Positions 6,231-13,638 of a stretch of 14,172 nucleotides of DNA are shown one piece after another. The stretch comes from Tangfeifania sp. (GTDB taxonomy: Bacteria > Bacteroidota > Bacteroidia > Bacteroidales > Prolixibacteraceae), in the NCBI GenBank assembly GCA_018400515.1, contig JAGYMR010000047.1, positions 1 through 14,172 on the forward strand. Reading direction: 5' to 3'. The notes below the pieces were generated by a model. That model did no database searches and was not told the origin of the DNA. It saw only the letters and a list, made by a program, of their open reading frames with translations. Numbering within the stretch: position 1 is the first letter of the stretch; every line of letters starts with the position of its first letter. Position numbers and translations under genes: made by a program.

Positions 6231-7742
6231 TTATTTTAGCATGCTCAAAAGTTCCTCTAAATACCTGCGGTCATTAGATAACCGCGGTATCTTATTTTGT
6301 CCGCCGATCTTTCCCCGTTTTTTCATCCACTGGTAAAAAGTCCCCCTGGAGGCAACCACCAGGTGCGGTTTCTCCAGGGTAAGGCTTTTATACCTTTTGG
6401 CTTCATAATCGGAATTTAAAGCTTTCAATGATTCATCCAGAACATCCCGGAACTGCTCCACATCGGCCGGCGCTTTGTCAAACTCAATAATCCACTGGTG
6501 GGCCCCTTTCTGATCATCTCCCATAAAAACAGGCCCGGCTGTGTATTCGTTCACAATGGCACCTGTTTGCTTGCAGGCCGCCTGCAGGGCCTTTTCAGCA
6601 TTGTCAATGATCACCTCTTCCCCGAAAGCATTGATGAAATGTTTGGTCCGCCCCGTAATTTTCAACCTGTAAGGATTTTTACAAGTAAACCGGATGGTAT
6701 CCCCAATAATGTATCGCCACAACCCTGCATTGGTTGATATTACAAGGGCATAATTTTCATTGAGCACAGTCTCCTCTAACGACAAAACCCGTGGATTGTC
6801 ACTTCCAAAATCGCTCATGGGAATGAATTCATAATACACCCCGTAATCGAGCATCAGCAACATATCATCCCTTACCGGATCGTCCTGAATGGCAAAAAAT
6901 CCTTCGGAAGCATTATACGTTTCCATATAATGCATGTTTTCAGAGGGAATAATTTTTCTGAACTGCTCACGGTAAGGTTCAAAGTTGACCCCTCCGTGGA
7001 TAAAAACCTCCAGGTTAGGCCAGACTTCAAGAATGTTCCTTTTACCGGTTTCTTTAATGATCCGTTTTAATAAAACCAGGTACCAGGAAGGTACTCCCGC
7101 CAGCGAGGTCACATTCTGTTCAAGCGTGGTTTTAATTATTTGTTCAATTTTCTCCTCAAACTCTTCAATTAATGCAATCTTTGCCGGAGGAATGCGGATA
7201 AAATCGGTCCAAAAAGGCACATTTTCAATCAAAATGGCCGACAAATCGCCATAATAGGAGTTGTTACTGAAATTATTGATCTGATGGCTGCCTCCCAGGG
7301 TCAGCGTTTTCCCAAAAAGCACTTTGGTTTCCGGAAAATTTTTCACATAAAGGGCAAAAACATCCTTTGGTCCGCGCAAATGACAGACCTCAAGGGCTTC
7401 CTTGGTGACCGGAATAAATTTACTCCGGTCGCTGGTGGTTCCCGATGACTTCGCAAACCACTTGACCTCCCCCGGCCATAGCAGGTCTTTTTCTCCGGCA
7501 CGAAGCCGCTCAATAAAAGGACGGAGTTCTTCGTAGGTCTGCAACGGAACCGCCTTCTTGAAATCATCCACCGACCGGATATCCTGATATTGGTATTGTT
7601 TTCCCCACTCCGTCTCCTTCGATTTATTCAGCAGGTTCAGTAACGCCTCTTTCTGTATTTCAAAGGGATGCTCCCGGTAGAGTTGCATCTGGTAATTCCG
7701 CTTAAAATTGATCCAGTTAATAACCGTATTAAGAAGTGCCAT
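6231..7742 (-). CDS. GH3-family acyl-adenylating enzyme (GH3 auxin-responsive promoter family)
   Basis: The 503-residue product belongs to the GH3 fold within the ANL adenylate-forming superfamily. In plants GH3 enzymes activate a carboxylate as an acyl-AMP and join it to an amino acid; bacterial members have mostly unknown substrates, and the name auxin-responsive does not imply hormone metabolism. Motifs are intact: the ATP-binding SSGTTS at 99-104, YNASEGFF at 276-283, WRYIIGDTIRF at 342-352, and the hinge region GRTKHFINAFGEEV at 364-377. The C-terminal region includes KRGKIGGQNKIPRLSND. No signal peptide or membrane segment is evident, so it should be cytoplasmic. A TTTG-N23-TACCTTTG promoter lies directly upstream, and the deoxynucleoside kinase gene follows 35 bases after its stop. 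Family assignment is firm; the reaction is not known from the sequence. Confidence 0.88.
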   Translation of the reverse strand: MALLNTVINWINFKRNYQMQLYREHPFEIQKEALLNLLNKSKETEWGKQYQYQDIRSVDDFKKAVPLQTYEELRPFIERLRAGEKDLLWPGEVKWFAKSSGTTSDRSKFIPVTKEALEVCHLRGPKDVFALYVKNFPETKVLFGKTLTLGGSHQINNFSNNSYYGDLSAILIENVPFWTDFIRIPPAKIALIEEFEEKIEQIIKTTLEQNVTSLAGVPSWYLVLLKRIIKETGKRNILEVWPNLEVFIHGGVNFEPYREQFRKIIPSENMHYMETYNASEGFFAIQDDPVRDDMLLMLDYGVYYEFIPMSDFGSDNPRVLSLEETVLNENYALVISTNAGLWRYIIGDTIRFTCKNPYRLKITGRTKHFINAFGEEVIIDNAEKALQAACKQTGAIVNEYTAGPVFMGDDQKGAHQWIIEFDKAPADVEQFRDVLDESLKALNSDYEAKRYKSLTLEKPHLVVASRGTFYQWMKKRGKIGGQNKIPRLSNDRRYLEELLSMLK

Positions 7743-7768
7743 TCTCTTTCTTTCAAAATTTTAAAACT

Positions 7769-7803
7769 CAAAGGTAGAAATTATTTATTTGCTTCACTTC
7801 AAA
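7769..7803 (-). promoter_or_regulatory. Bacteroidota promoter of the GH3-like gene
   Basis: On the minus strand the core TACCTTTG (7776-7769) matches TAnnTTTG exactly, and a TTTG (7803-7800) lies 23 bases upstream as the -33 element. The core ends 27 bases before the ATG at 7742, so the leader would be short, about 20 bases, and has no convincing Shine-Dalgarno sequence beyond a purine-rich stretch. Confidence 0.55.
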
Positions 7804-7851
7804 AAAATTATTTCTACTTTTACAACCGTCTTGGATAGACTAAAAAGGATG

Positions 7852-7900
7852 ATGAAACGAACATGTTTTTTCAAACACAAAAAATTATGAAACGAGCATG
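7852..7900. repeat. Direct repeat pair ATGAAACGA(A/G)CATG
   Basis: ATGAAACGAACATG at 7852-7865 and ATGAAACGAGCATG at 7887-7900 match in 13 of 14 bases, with 21 bases between them. The arms contain CATG at their ends. They could be binding sites for a dimeric regulator or part of a dispersed intergenic element; the sequence does not decide. Confidence 0.5.
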
Positions 7901-7935
7901 ACGGAATTTTTTCCATACAGATGGAGCTTTTTTAA

Positions 7936-8059
7936 GCGAGTTCCATCGAAATTTGCTTGCGAATTCTGCCGAATACCTTTAAAATTAACACTAATAATGA
8001 GATAAATACCTTTTAAGTAAACGATGGAATGAAAAAAATAAAATCCATGCGAGTTCCAT
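7936..8059. repeat. Direct repeat pair GCGAGTTCCAT
   Basis: GCGAGTTCCAT occurs at 7936-7946 and 8049-8059. Between them, CGATGGAA at 8022-8029 is the inverted copy of TTCCATCG at 7941-7948. The first copy is also one side of a hairpin: ATGGAGCTT at 7921-7929 pairs with AAGC and, after a four-base bulge, TCCAT ending at 7946. Confidence 0.5.
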
Positions 8060-8134
8060 GGGCCCCGTGAAAAACAACACGTACAACTCATGTAATATCA
8101 CTGAAAAACAATACATTAATTTAATTCTATCCTC

Positions 8135-8686
8135 ATGAATTACATAGATATTATTTTAGGCCTGCTCATTTTATTTTCTGCCATCAGTGGCTTCCGGAAA
8201 GGGCTCGTTTCTGAGGTGGTTGCCCTGGCAGCACTCATTTTGGGGATTTGGGGTGCCATTGAATTTTCCTACATTACCACCGAATTTCTCACAGATAATT
8301 TCAATTTCGAAACAAAACATCTGAACCTTATATCCTTTATCATAACCTTCATTATTATCGTCATTTTGGTGCACATCACCGGCAGTGCCGTAAACAAACT
8401 GGTTAAAACAGCCATGCTCGGTTTTGTCAACAAATTGGCCGGCATGGCCTTTGGCATTCTGCGTTCAGCGCTTATTTTAAGCGTCCTGCTGCTCGTTTTC
8501 GACAAGATCGATGAGGATGTGGAGATTCTTTCGCCCGCCACAAAACAAGAATCCCGTTTATATACTCCGCTTCGAAACCTGGCCCCTTCGCTTTTTCCTT
8601 TTATAGACATTTGGAATCAAACAGACCATGGAGATGATAAAAAAAAGGATGTTTTTGACAAGGTTCAAAAAGCGATCAAAGCCTGA
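8135..8686 (+). CDS. cvpA: CvpA-family inner membrane protein
   Basis: The 183-residue product is a CvpA-family membrane protein. The founding member is needed for colicin V production in E. coli, and homologues are widespread with a role in envelope stress or transport that is not well defined. Four membrane segments are predicted at about 3-20, 25-43, 64-86 and 101-122, with the family's GFRKGLVSEV motif at 19-28 and the GFVNKLAGMAFGILRSAL segment (96-113) leading into the last helix. The C-terminal 60 residues are charged and probably cytoplasmic. The ATG follows a TATCC-rich stretch without a Shine-Dalgarno sequence. The next gene starts one base after its stop, so the two are surely co-transcribed. 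Confidence 0.85.
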   Translation: MNYIDIILGLLILFSAISGFRKGLVSEVVALAALILGIWGAIEFSYITTEFLTDNFNFETKHLNLISFIITFIIIVILVHITGSAVNKLVKTAMLGFVNKLAGMAFGILRSALILSVLLLVFDKIDEDVEILSPATKQESRLYTPLRNLAPSLFPFIDIWNQTDHGDDKKKDVFDKVQKAIKA

Positions 8687-8687
8687 T

Positions 8688-9716
8688 ATGGCAGAAAATA
8701 CTCCATCACAAAATTCTGTCTGCAAAAATTGCAACACCCTTTTTAAAGGCAACTATTGCCCTCAGTGCGGACAATCAACCAAAGAGGTCGACCGGCCATT
8801 CTCCCTGATTTTTTATGATTTCCTGGGAAATTTGTTTGCCTTCGACACCCGTTTTTTAAAAACCTTTGTTCATCTGATGATCCGTCCCGGTTTTCTGACC
8901 CGGGAATTTTTTGAAGGGCGCCGCATCCGTTATGCCACCCCCTTCCGTTTTTATATTTTCGTCAGTTTTATTCTTTTTTTGCTGTTGCAAATACATACCA
9001 ACCGACAGCTGAACGGGTTCTTAAACCACTCCTTTACAGATGTCCGGGATCTAAAGGGGGGCGGATCAGAAGCCATTGTTCTTGCCGATTCCATTGAGGC
9101 CGCCCTGCAAGATGCCCCGGAAGGGCAGGCAATCCAACAATTAATGGAAGACGAAACGGGAACGAACCAGATTCTTCCTTTAAATCCGGACTCGATCCGG
9201 AAAGCCCCCGATATCCGAAGTGCCTTCCACCTTTTGGCTGCTGAACTGGAAAAACAATGGCGGACAGAAACGGATCCGGCAAGAAAAATAAGGCTTCTGG
9301 GATTTATCCGGCTTCTCCGTTCCCCGGAACAGGTCGTGGCCCGCTGTTTAAAATACATGTCCTGGGCTTTTTTCCTGCTGCTGCCTGTTTTTGCACTTAT
9401 CCTGTGGCTTTTTTATTTCAGGAATAACCAATATTACATCCGCCACCTGATATTTTCAATCCACATTCATTCTTTTGTTTTTGTAATTCTGATCCTGATC
9501 ACACTCCTGGATCTTTTATTCAAGGGACCACCGGGATGGATCTCCGCCATTTTCCTGCTTTCAGTGCCCCTCTACATCCTCCTTGCCCTTAAAAACTTTT
9601 ACGGGCAGGGAACCGGAAAGGTCATCCTGAAATTTTTCGGAATCGGCCTGGTTTATTCCATTTTTTTCTGGCTGGCAGCAGGTTTGGTAATAATCAACAC
9701 CCTGAACATAATCTAG
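8688..9716 (+). CDS. DUF3667 family zinc-ribbon membrane protein
   Basis: This 342-residue protein belongs to a Bacteroidota-rich family of unknown function (DUF3667). It begins with a zinc ribbon: Cys 12, 15, 24 and 27 in [20 protein letters not shown]. The family signature [17 protein letters not shown] follows at 66-82, then a first membrane segment (about 86-102), a polar region of about 120 residues likely outside the membrane, and four more segments (about 224-244, 254-277, 284-302, 311-338). I chose the ATG at 8688 because it directly follows the cvpA stop; an upstream ATG at 8628 would overlap cvpA by 59 bases and add a Lys/Arg-rich stretch not typical of the family. No enzymatic motif is seen, and its function should not be guessed beyond a metal-binding membrane protein. 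Confidence 0.82.
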   Translation: MAENTPSQNSVCKNCNTLFKGNYCPQCGQSTKEVDRPFSLIFYDFLGNLFAFDTRFLKTFVHLMIRPGFLTREFFEGRRIRYATPFRFYIFVSFILFLLLQIHTNRQLNGFLNHSFTDVRDLKGGGSEAIVLADSIEAALQDAPEGQAIQQLMEDETGTNQILPLNPDSIRKAPDIRSAFHLLAAELEKQWRTETDPARKIRLLGFIRLLRSPEQVVARCLKYMSWAFFLLLPVFALILWLFYFRNNQYYIRHLIFSIHIHSFVFVILILITLLDLLFKGPPGWISAIFLLSVPLYILLALKNFYGQGTGKVILKFFGIGLVYSIFFWLAAGLVIINTLNII

Positions 9717-9725
9717 CTGGCAGCC

Positions 9726-9745
9726 GATTTTTTGTTCAAAAAATC
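9726..9745. terminator. AT-rich hairpin after the DUF3667 gene
   Basis: GATTTTTT (9726-9733) and AAAAAATC (9738-9745) form an 8-base perfect stem with a GTTC loop, 9 bases after the stop codon. It lacks the GC-rich stem of a standard intrinsic terminator, so its effect is uncertain. It lies 20 bases before the tyrS promoter core. Confidence 0.3.
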
Positions 9746-9765
9746 CCTATAACGGGTACATTTCT

Positions 9766-9773
9766 TATCTTTG
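9766..9773 (+). promoter_or_regulatory. Promoter core TATCTTTG of tyrS
   Basis: TATCTTTG matches the Bacteroidota -7 consensus TAnnTTTG exactly and lies 25 bases before the tyrS ATG at 9799. A TTTG at 9731-9734 is 31 bases upstream of it, further than is usual for a -33 element, so only the -7 part is well supported. Confidence 0.55.
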
Positions 9774-9798
9774 CCCAAATTTTTCAAAACTGATACGG

Positions 9799-11091
9799 AT
9801 GAACTTTGTTGAAGAGCTGAAATGGCGGGGAATGTTGCAGGACATTATGCCCGGGACGGATGAACAACTGGAAAAAGAGATGACAGCCGCCTATCTGGGA
9901 ATCGACCCCACTGCCGATTCTTTGCATATCGGGCACCTGGTCGGAGTGATGATGTTAAAGCATTTACAAATAGCCGGCCACAAGCCCATCGCATTAATCG
10001 GGGGAGCCACCGGCATGATCGGAGATCCTTCCGGCAAATCCCTGGAGCGGAACCTCATGGACGAACCTACCCTGCGGCACAACCAGAAATGCATTCAAAA
10101 ACAACTGGAAAAATTCCTTGATTTTACCAGTGATATTCCCAATGCGGCTGTTTTGGTTAACAATTACGACTGGATGAAGGACTTCTCCTTTCTTCAGTTT
10201 ATCCGGGATGTTGGGAAACACATTACCGTGAACTATATGATGGCCAAAGACAGTGTGAAGAAACGGCTGGGAGAAGATTCTAAAACCGGAATGTCATTTA
10301 CCGAGTTCACCTACCAGCTCGTCCAGGGCTATGATTTCCTCCACCTTTATAAAACAGCGGGGTGTAAACTTCAAATGGGGGGGTCGGATCAATGGGGAAA
10401 CATTGTAACCGGAACAGAACTGGTGAGAAGAATTGAAGGAGGCGAGGCGTTTGCCATGACCTGCCCTCTGATTACCAAAGCCGACGGCTCAAAATTTGGA
10501 AAAACCGAAGCGGGCAATGTGTGGCTGGACCCCGCACGGACCACTCCCTATAAATTTTATCAGTTCTGGCTGAATGCCTCCGATGAAGATGCGGAACGCT
10601 ACATCAAAATTTTCACTTTGCTGCCAAAGGAAAAGATTGACAGCCTCATTCAAGAGCACCGGCAAGCTCCCCATCTAAGATTGCTGCAAAAAAAACTGGC
10701 CGAAGAGATCACCACAATGGTACATTCGAAAGCCGACTTTGAGAAGGCCGTGGAAGCTTCCCAAATTCTATTTGGAAAGGGGACTGAAGAACAACTCCGG
10801 AAACTGGATGAAGATACCTTTCTGGCCGTTTTTGAAGGGGTCCCCCGCTTTACAATTTCAAAAGAGGAGCTGACAAAAGGGATCAACATCATTGATCTTC
10901 TGGCAGAAAAAACGGCCGTATTTCCGTCAAAAGGGGAATTGCGCCGGACAATCAAGGGCAACGGACTCAGCATTAATAAAGAAAAAATCACCGATGCCGA
11001 ACAAACCATTGGTACTGATTTTTTAATCGGCGGAAAATACATCCTGGCCCAAAAGGGAAAGAAAAACTATTTCCTTATCCTGGCCGAATGA
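9799..11091 (+). CDS. tyrS: Tyrosyl-tRNA synthetase
   Basis: TyrS charges tRNA-Tyr with tyrosine in the cytoplasm and is a class I synthetase. The 430-residue product has the Rossmann-fold signature HIGH at residues 43-46, the Bacillus/E. coli-type second signature KFGKT at 232-236 in place of KMSKS, the tyrosine and ATP site regions [13 protein letters not shown] and [10 protein letters not shown], and a C-terminal S4-like RNA-binding domain (about 365-428) beginning near [18 protein letters not shown]. Length is typical. It starts at an ATG behind a TATCTTTG core and has no strong Shine-Dalgarno sequence. The Wzz-like gene starts 72 bases after its stop, with an inverted repeat between them, so read-through transcription is possible. 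Confidence 0.97.
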   Translation: MNFVEELKWRGMLQDIMPGTDEQLEKEMTAAYLGIDPTADSLHIGHLVGVMMLKHLQIAGHKPIALIGGATGMIGDPSGKSLERNLMDEPTLRHNQKCIQKQLEKFLDFTSDIPNAAVLVNNYDWMKDFSFLQFIRDVGKHITVNYMMAKDSVKKRLGEDSKTGMSFTEFTYQLVQGYDFLHLYKTAGCKLQMGGSDQWGNIVTGTELVRRIEGGEAFAMTCPLITKADGSKFGKTEAGNVWLDPARTTPYKFYQFWLNASDEDAERYIKIFTLLPKEKIDSLIQEHRQAPHLRLLQKKLAEEITTMVHSKADFEKAVEASQILFGKGTEEQLRKLDEDTFLAVFEGVPRFTISKEELTKGINIIDLLAEKTAVFPSKGELRRTIKGNGLSINKEKITDAEQTIGTDFLIGGKYILAQKGKKNYFLILAE

Positions 11092-11121
11092 ATTCCAAAC
11101 CTTATCATACTAAACAGAATC

Positions 11122-11147
11122 CCGGTTCGTTGAAATAAGGCAACCGG
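11122..11147. repeat. Inverted repeat CCGGTT/AACCGG between tyrS and the Wzz-like gene
   Basis: CCGGTT at 11122-11127 and AACCGG at 11142-11147 can form a six-base stem around a 14-base loop. No run of T follows, so it is not a clear terminator. It could be a leader structure for the Wzz-like gene or chance. Confidence 0.3.
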
Positions 11148-11163
11148 ATAAGAAACCATCTTT

Positions 11164-12108
11164 ATGAATGATTTTTTCGACAACCAGCGCATACTCCAGA
11201 TCATATGGAAACGCAAAATTCATTTTACTGTGATCGGAATCATTGCCATTATCTTATCGGCAATTTTTTCAGGCCCCCAGTTTATCAGGCCCAAATTTAA
11301 ATCCACTGCCCGCGTCTATCCCATCAACCTTGAAATACTGAGCGAGGAGTCCGAAACCGAGCAAATGCTTGAAGTGATCAACTCCAAAGACATCAAGCGA
11401 AAAATGTTTGATGCGTTCAATCTGCATAAAGCCTATAAAATTGATACGGCGGATCCCCTTTTTATGACCTACATGCTGAACATTTACGACAAAAATGTCA
11501 GTGCAGCCAAAACAAAGTTTGAAACGGTTGAGATAAAAGTAAAAGACCACGACCCGGTCCGTGCCAGCAACATGTGTGACTCAATCATCCATTTCTACAA
11601 CCAGAAAGTACGCGAAATGCATCGCAAAAAGGAGTTGGAAATGGTGGACATCTCAAAAAAGAATCTGGAGAAAAAATATGAAAACCTGGAGGATCTCTTC
11701 CCCAGAATCGACTCATTAAGAACCCGTTATGGGATTCTGGATTATGAATCCCAGGCGGAAAGAGTCACCGAAGGGTATATGGAAGCCCTGGCCGCCGGCA
11801 ATGCCTTCTCGCCTCAAACGAAAAAGATCCGGAAACTTTACGACAACCTGGCCGAAAAGGGATCCAAAGCTTACTGGCTCGAATCCCGCCTCGATTATCT
11901 GGTTGCTTCCATCGACTCGCTGACGAACGAATACGAATTCTATCTCTCCGAGTCTCAAAAGGAGATCACCTATTCGCATGTTGTGGAGTATCCGGTACCA
12001 GCCGATAAAAAATCTTATCCCCTGCGGTGGCTCATTGTGATCGTATCCACGTTATCTGCCCTTCTTCTGGGTTTGCTGGTTTTTCTTATTGTTGATTACC
12101 GCAAATAG
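11164..12108 (+). CDS. Wzz-like chain-length determinant (polysaccharide co-polymerase)
   Basis: The 314-residue product has the layout of Wzz/PCP proteins, which set the length of O-antigen or capsule chains at the inner membrane. A short cytoplasmic N-terminus is followed by a membrane segment at about 21-37, a large periplasmic domain with a coiled-coil region (around 160-200, KKNLEKKYENLEDLFPRIDS), and a second membrane segment at about 290-311 preceded by the Pro-rich VEYPVPADKKSYPLRW, a typical Wzz feature. There is no Walker ATPase domain, so it is not the kinase-fused class. The ATG at 11164 has no Shine-Dalgarno sequence. The ligase-like gene follows in the same frame after a TAG and nine bases, so the pair likely works together on one surface polysaccharide. 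Confidence 0.78.
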   Translation: MNDFFDNQRILQIIWKRKIHFTVIGIIAIILSAIFSGPQFIRPKFKSTARVYPINLEILSEESETEQMLEVINSKDIKRKMFDAFNLHKAYKIDTADPLFMTYMLNIYDKNVSAAKTKFETVEIKVKDHDPVRASNMCDSIIHFYNQKVREMHRKKELEMVDISKKNLEKKYENLEDLFPRIDSLRTRYGILDYESQAERVTEGYMEALAAGNAFSPQTKKIRKLYDNLAEKGSKAYWLESRLDYLVASIDSLTNEYEFYLSESQKEITYSHVVEYPVPADKKSYPLRWLIVIVSTLSALLLGLLVFLIVDYRK

Positions 12109-12117
12109 AAACCTGCT

Positions 12118-13590
12118 TTGCCTCAAAAAGAGACCATAAAAATTACCCTCTTTTACCTTATCTCTGCCGGTTTCATTTTTTTGAATGCCTGGTTTGTGAT
12201 CCATAAGGAGACCCTTTTGCTGAGTGCCCTGCCGCTTCTTTTGGGCATTCTGCTCCTGGCAGTATTTTCCTTTGAAAAGATCATCTACATCATCGTCTTT
12301 TTTGTGCCGCTTTCGGTGCCCCTGAGTTACTTTATGCCCTGGCTCACTTTTGATCTTTACCTCCCCACCGAACCTTTGCTCATGGGAGTCCTTATCCTCT
12401 TTATCCTGAAGGTGGTCCATGAAAGGAATTTCGACAAAAAAATATTGACCCATCCGGTTTCGCTGGCTATTTTCGTCAACCTTGCCTGGATTCTGATCAC
12501 CGCAGCAACCAGCACCATGCCGGCCGTTTCATTCAAGTTCCTTCTGGCCCGGATGTGGTTTGTTGTCGCATTTTACTTCCTGGCAATCAAAATTTTTTCC
12601 GGGAAAAAGAATATGGAACGGTATGTTTGGCTTTACCTGATCCCATTGCTCATGGTCATATTTTATACCACTTACCGGCATGCCGGCTATGGATTACTCG
12701 ACAAACAGGCAGCCCACTATGTCGTTTCCCCTTTTTACAACGATCATACGGCCTACGGTGCAGCCCTGGCTTTTTACCTGCCCTTTACGGTCTTATTTGC
12801 TTTTCACCGGGTCTATTCAAAAAAGGTAAAACGGATTTCGCTGATCTTTCTCGCTATCCTGCTCATTGCCCTTGTTCTGTCTTACAGCCGTGCTGCCTGG
12901 GTCAGCGTTATTGCCGCCACCGCCGCCTGGATCCTCATTAAGCTAAGGATCCGTTTTAAACCCCTTTTTATTACGGCCGTTCTTCTGCTGGGGCTGGTTT
13001 TTTCTTTTCAAACCCAAATTGTCATGCACCTTGAGCGGAATACCGTCAAATCTTCGTCCAACCTTCTTGAACACGTTTCTTCCATTTCGAATATCTCTTC
13101 CGATGCCTCCAACCTTGAACGAATCAACCGCTGGAAGTGTGCCCTCCGCATGTTTGAAGAAAAGCCCCTGTTTGGGTTCGGTCCCGGAACCTACATGTTT
13201 CAGTATGCACCCTACCAGGTAAATAAAGAACGCACCATTATCAGCACCAATATCGGGGATAAGGGAAACGCACACAGCGAATACCTGGGGCCGCTTTCAG
13301 AATCAGGAATCCCCGGACTGATTACTTTTCTGCTGATAATCATTACGGTCATTTATTCAGGGATCCATGCCTGGTCCCGTCTGACCGATGCCCGGATGAA
13401 AGGGATCCTGCTGGCAGCACTCACCGGACTCATCACCTATTATGTCCACGGTTTCCTGAACAACTTCCTCGATACCGACAAACTTTCCGTTCCCTTCTGG
13501 GGCTTTACAGCCATGATTGTAGCGGCTGACCTGTACTCCCGCCAACAAGCAAACCGTCCGGGAGAAGGCAAAAAAAATCCGGCTGAATAA
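12118..13590 (+). CDS. O-antigen ligase/polymerase-like membrane protein (Wzy_C family)
   Basis: The 490-residue product is a multi-pass membrane protein with about 11-12 hydrophobic segments, in the O-antigen ligase (WaaL) / Wzy polymerase superfamily. These act at the periplasmic face of the inner membrane, joining undecaprenyl-linked glycans to lipid A-core or to each other. Diagnostic pieces are YSRAAWVSVIAA (from 256), the large periplasmic loop, GFGPGTY at 353-359, and the HSEYLGPLSESGIPG motif beginning with His 386. The start is a TTG at 12118; no ATG occurs in the frame for about 70 codons, and the TTG is nine bases after the Wzz-like gene's TAG, which lies in the same frame. Whether it is a ligase or a polymerase cannot be decided from sequence. 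No glycosyltransferase or flippase gene lies in the window. Confidence 0.8.
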   Translation: MPQKETIKITLFYLISAGFIFLNAWFVIHKETLLLSALPLLLGILLLAVFSFEKIIYIIVFFVPLSVPLSYFMPWLTFDLYLPTEPLLMGVLILFILKVVHERNFDKKILTHPVSLAIFVNLAWILITAATSTMPAVSFKFLLARMWFVVAFYFLAIKIFSGKKNMERYVWLYLIPLLMVIFYTTYRHAGYGLLDKQAAHYVVSPFYNDHTAYGAALAFYLPFTVLFAFHRVYSKKVKRISLIFLAILLIALVLSYSRAAWVSVIAATAAWILIKLRIRFKPLFITAVLLLGLVFSFQTQIVMHLERNTVKSSSNLLEHVSSISNISSDASNLERINRWKCALRMFEEKPLFGFGPGTYMFQYAPYQVNKERTIISTNIGDKGNAHSEYLGPLSESGIPGLITFLLIIITVIYSGIHAWSRLTDARMKGILLAALTGLITYYVHGFLNNFLDTDKLSVPFWGFTAMIVAADLYSRQQANRPGEGKKNPAE

Positions 13591-13599
13591 CAACCGGAT

Positions 13600-13638
13600 G
13601 GAACATTGCTTTCCCTGCGGGATTATTTTTTTACCCGC
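13600..13638. terminator. Possible terminator between the convergent ligase-like gene and efp
   Basis: Only 32 bases separate the two convergent stops. On the plus strand GGAA...TTCC (13600-13614) is followed by CTGCGGGATTA and seven T. A second inverted repeat, GCGGG (13617-13621) with CCCGC (13634-13638), encloses the T run and overlaps the end of efp. Both stems are short, so a bidirectional terminator is only a possibility. Confidence 0.25.

Larger units (their letters stand above)
7743..8134. other. AT-rich, repeat-bearing spacer between the GH3-like gene and cvpA
   Basis: This 392-base region between divergent genes holds the promoter of the GH3-like gene (7769-7803), an overlapping plus-strand TTTG-N23-TACTTTTA (7788-7822, one mismatch in the core), two pairs of direct repeats, an inverted repeat TTCCATCG/CGATGGAA (7941-7948 and 8022-8029), ATACCTTT twice (near 7973 and 8006), and small hairpins with T-rich loops (7903-7914 and 7921-7946). 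A minus-strand frame of 68 codons (7885-8091) crosses the repeats but looks non-coding. No tRNA or clear terminator is seen. No good promoter is visible close to cvpA. Confidence 0.5.

Noticed and set aside
7843..8067. Tandem short repeats considered as a CRISPR array
   Set aside because: Only two copies of each unit, unequal spacing, no consistent repeat length and no cas genes in the window.
7885..8091. A 68-codon minus-strand frame in the cvpA spacer
   Set aside because: It runs across direct and inverted repeats, has a Cys/Phe/Ser-rich composition, no ribosome binding site or promoter of its own, and no recognisable domain. It is treated as part of the repeat region.
8628..8687. Upstream ATG extending the DUF3667 gene by 20 codons into cvpA
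   Set aside because: The extension is Lys/Arg/Met-rich, overlaps cvpA, and places extra residues before the zinc ribbon; the ATG directly after the cvpA stop is a better fit.
10492..10506. KFGKT in place of the KMSKS motif of TyrS
   Set aside because: This is the normal form in one branch of bacterial tyrosyl-tRNA synthetases and does not indicate a defective enzyme.
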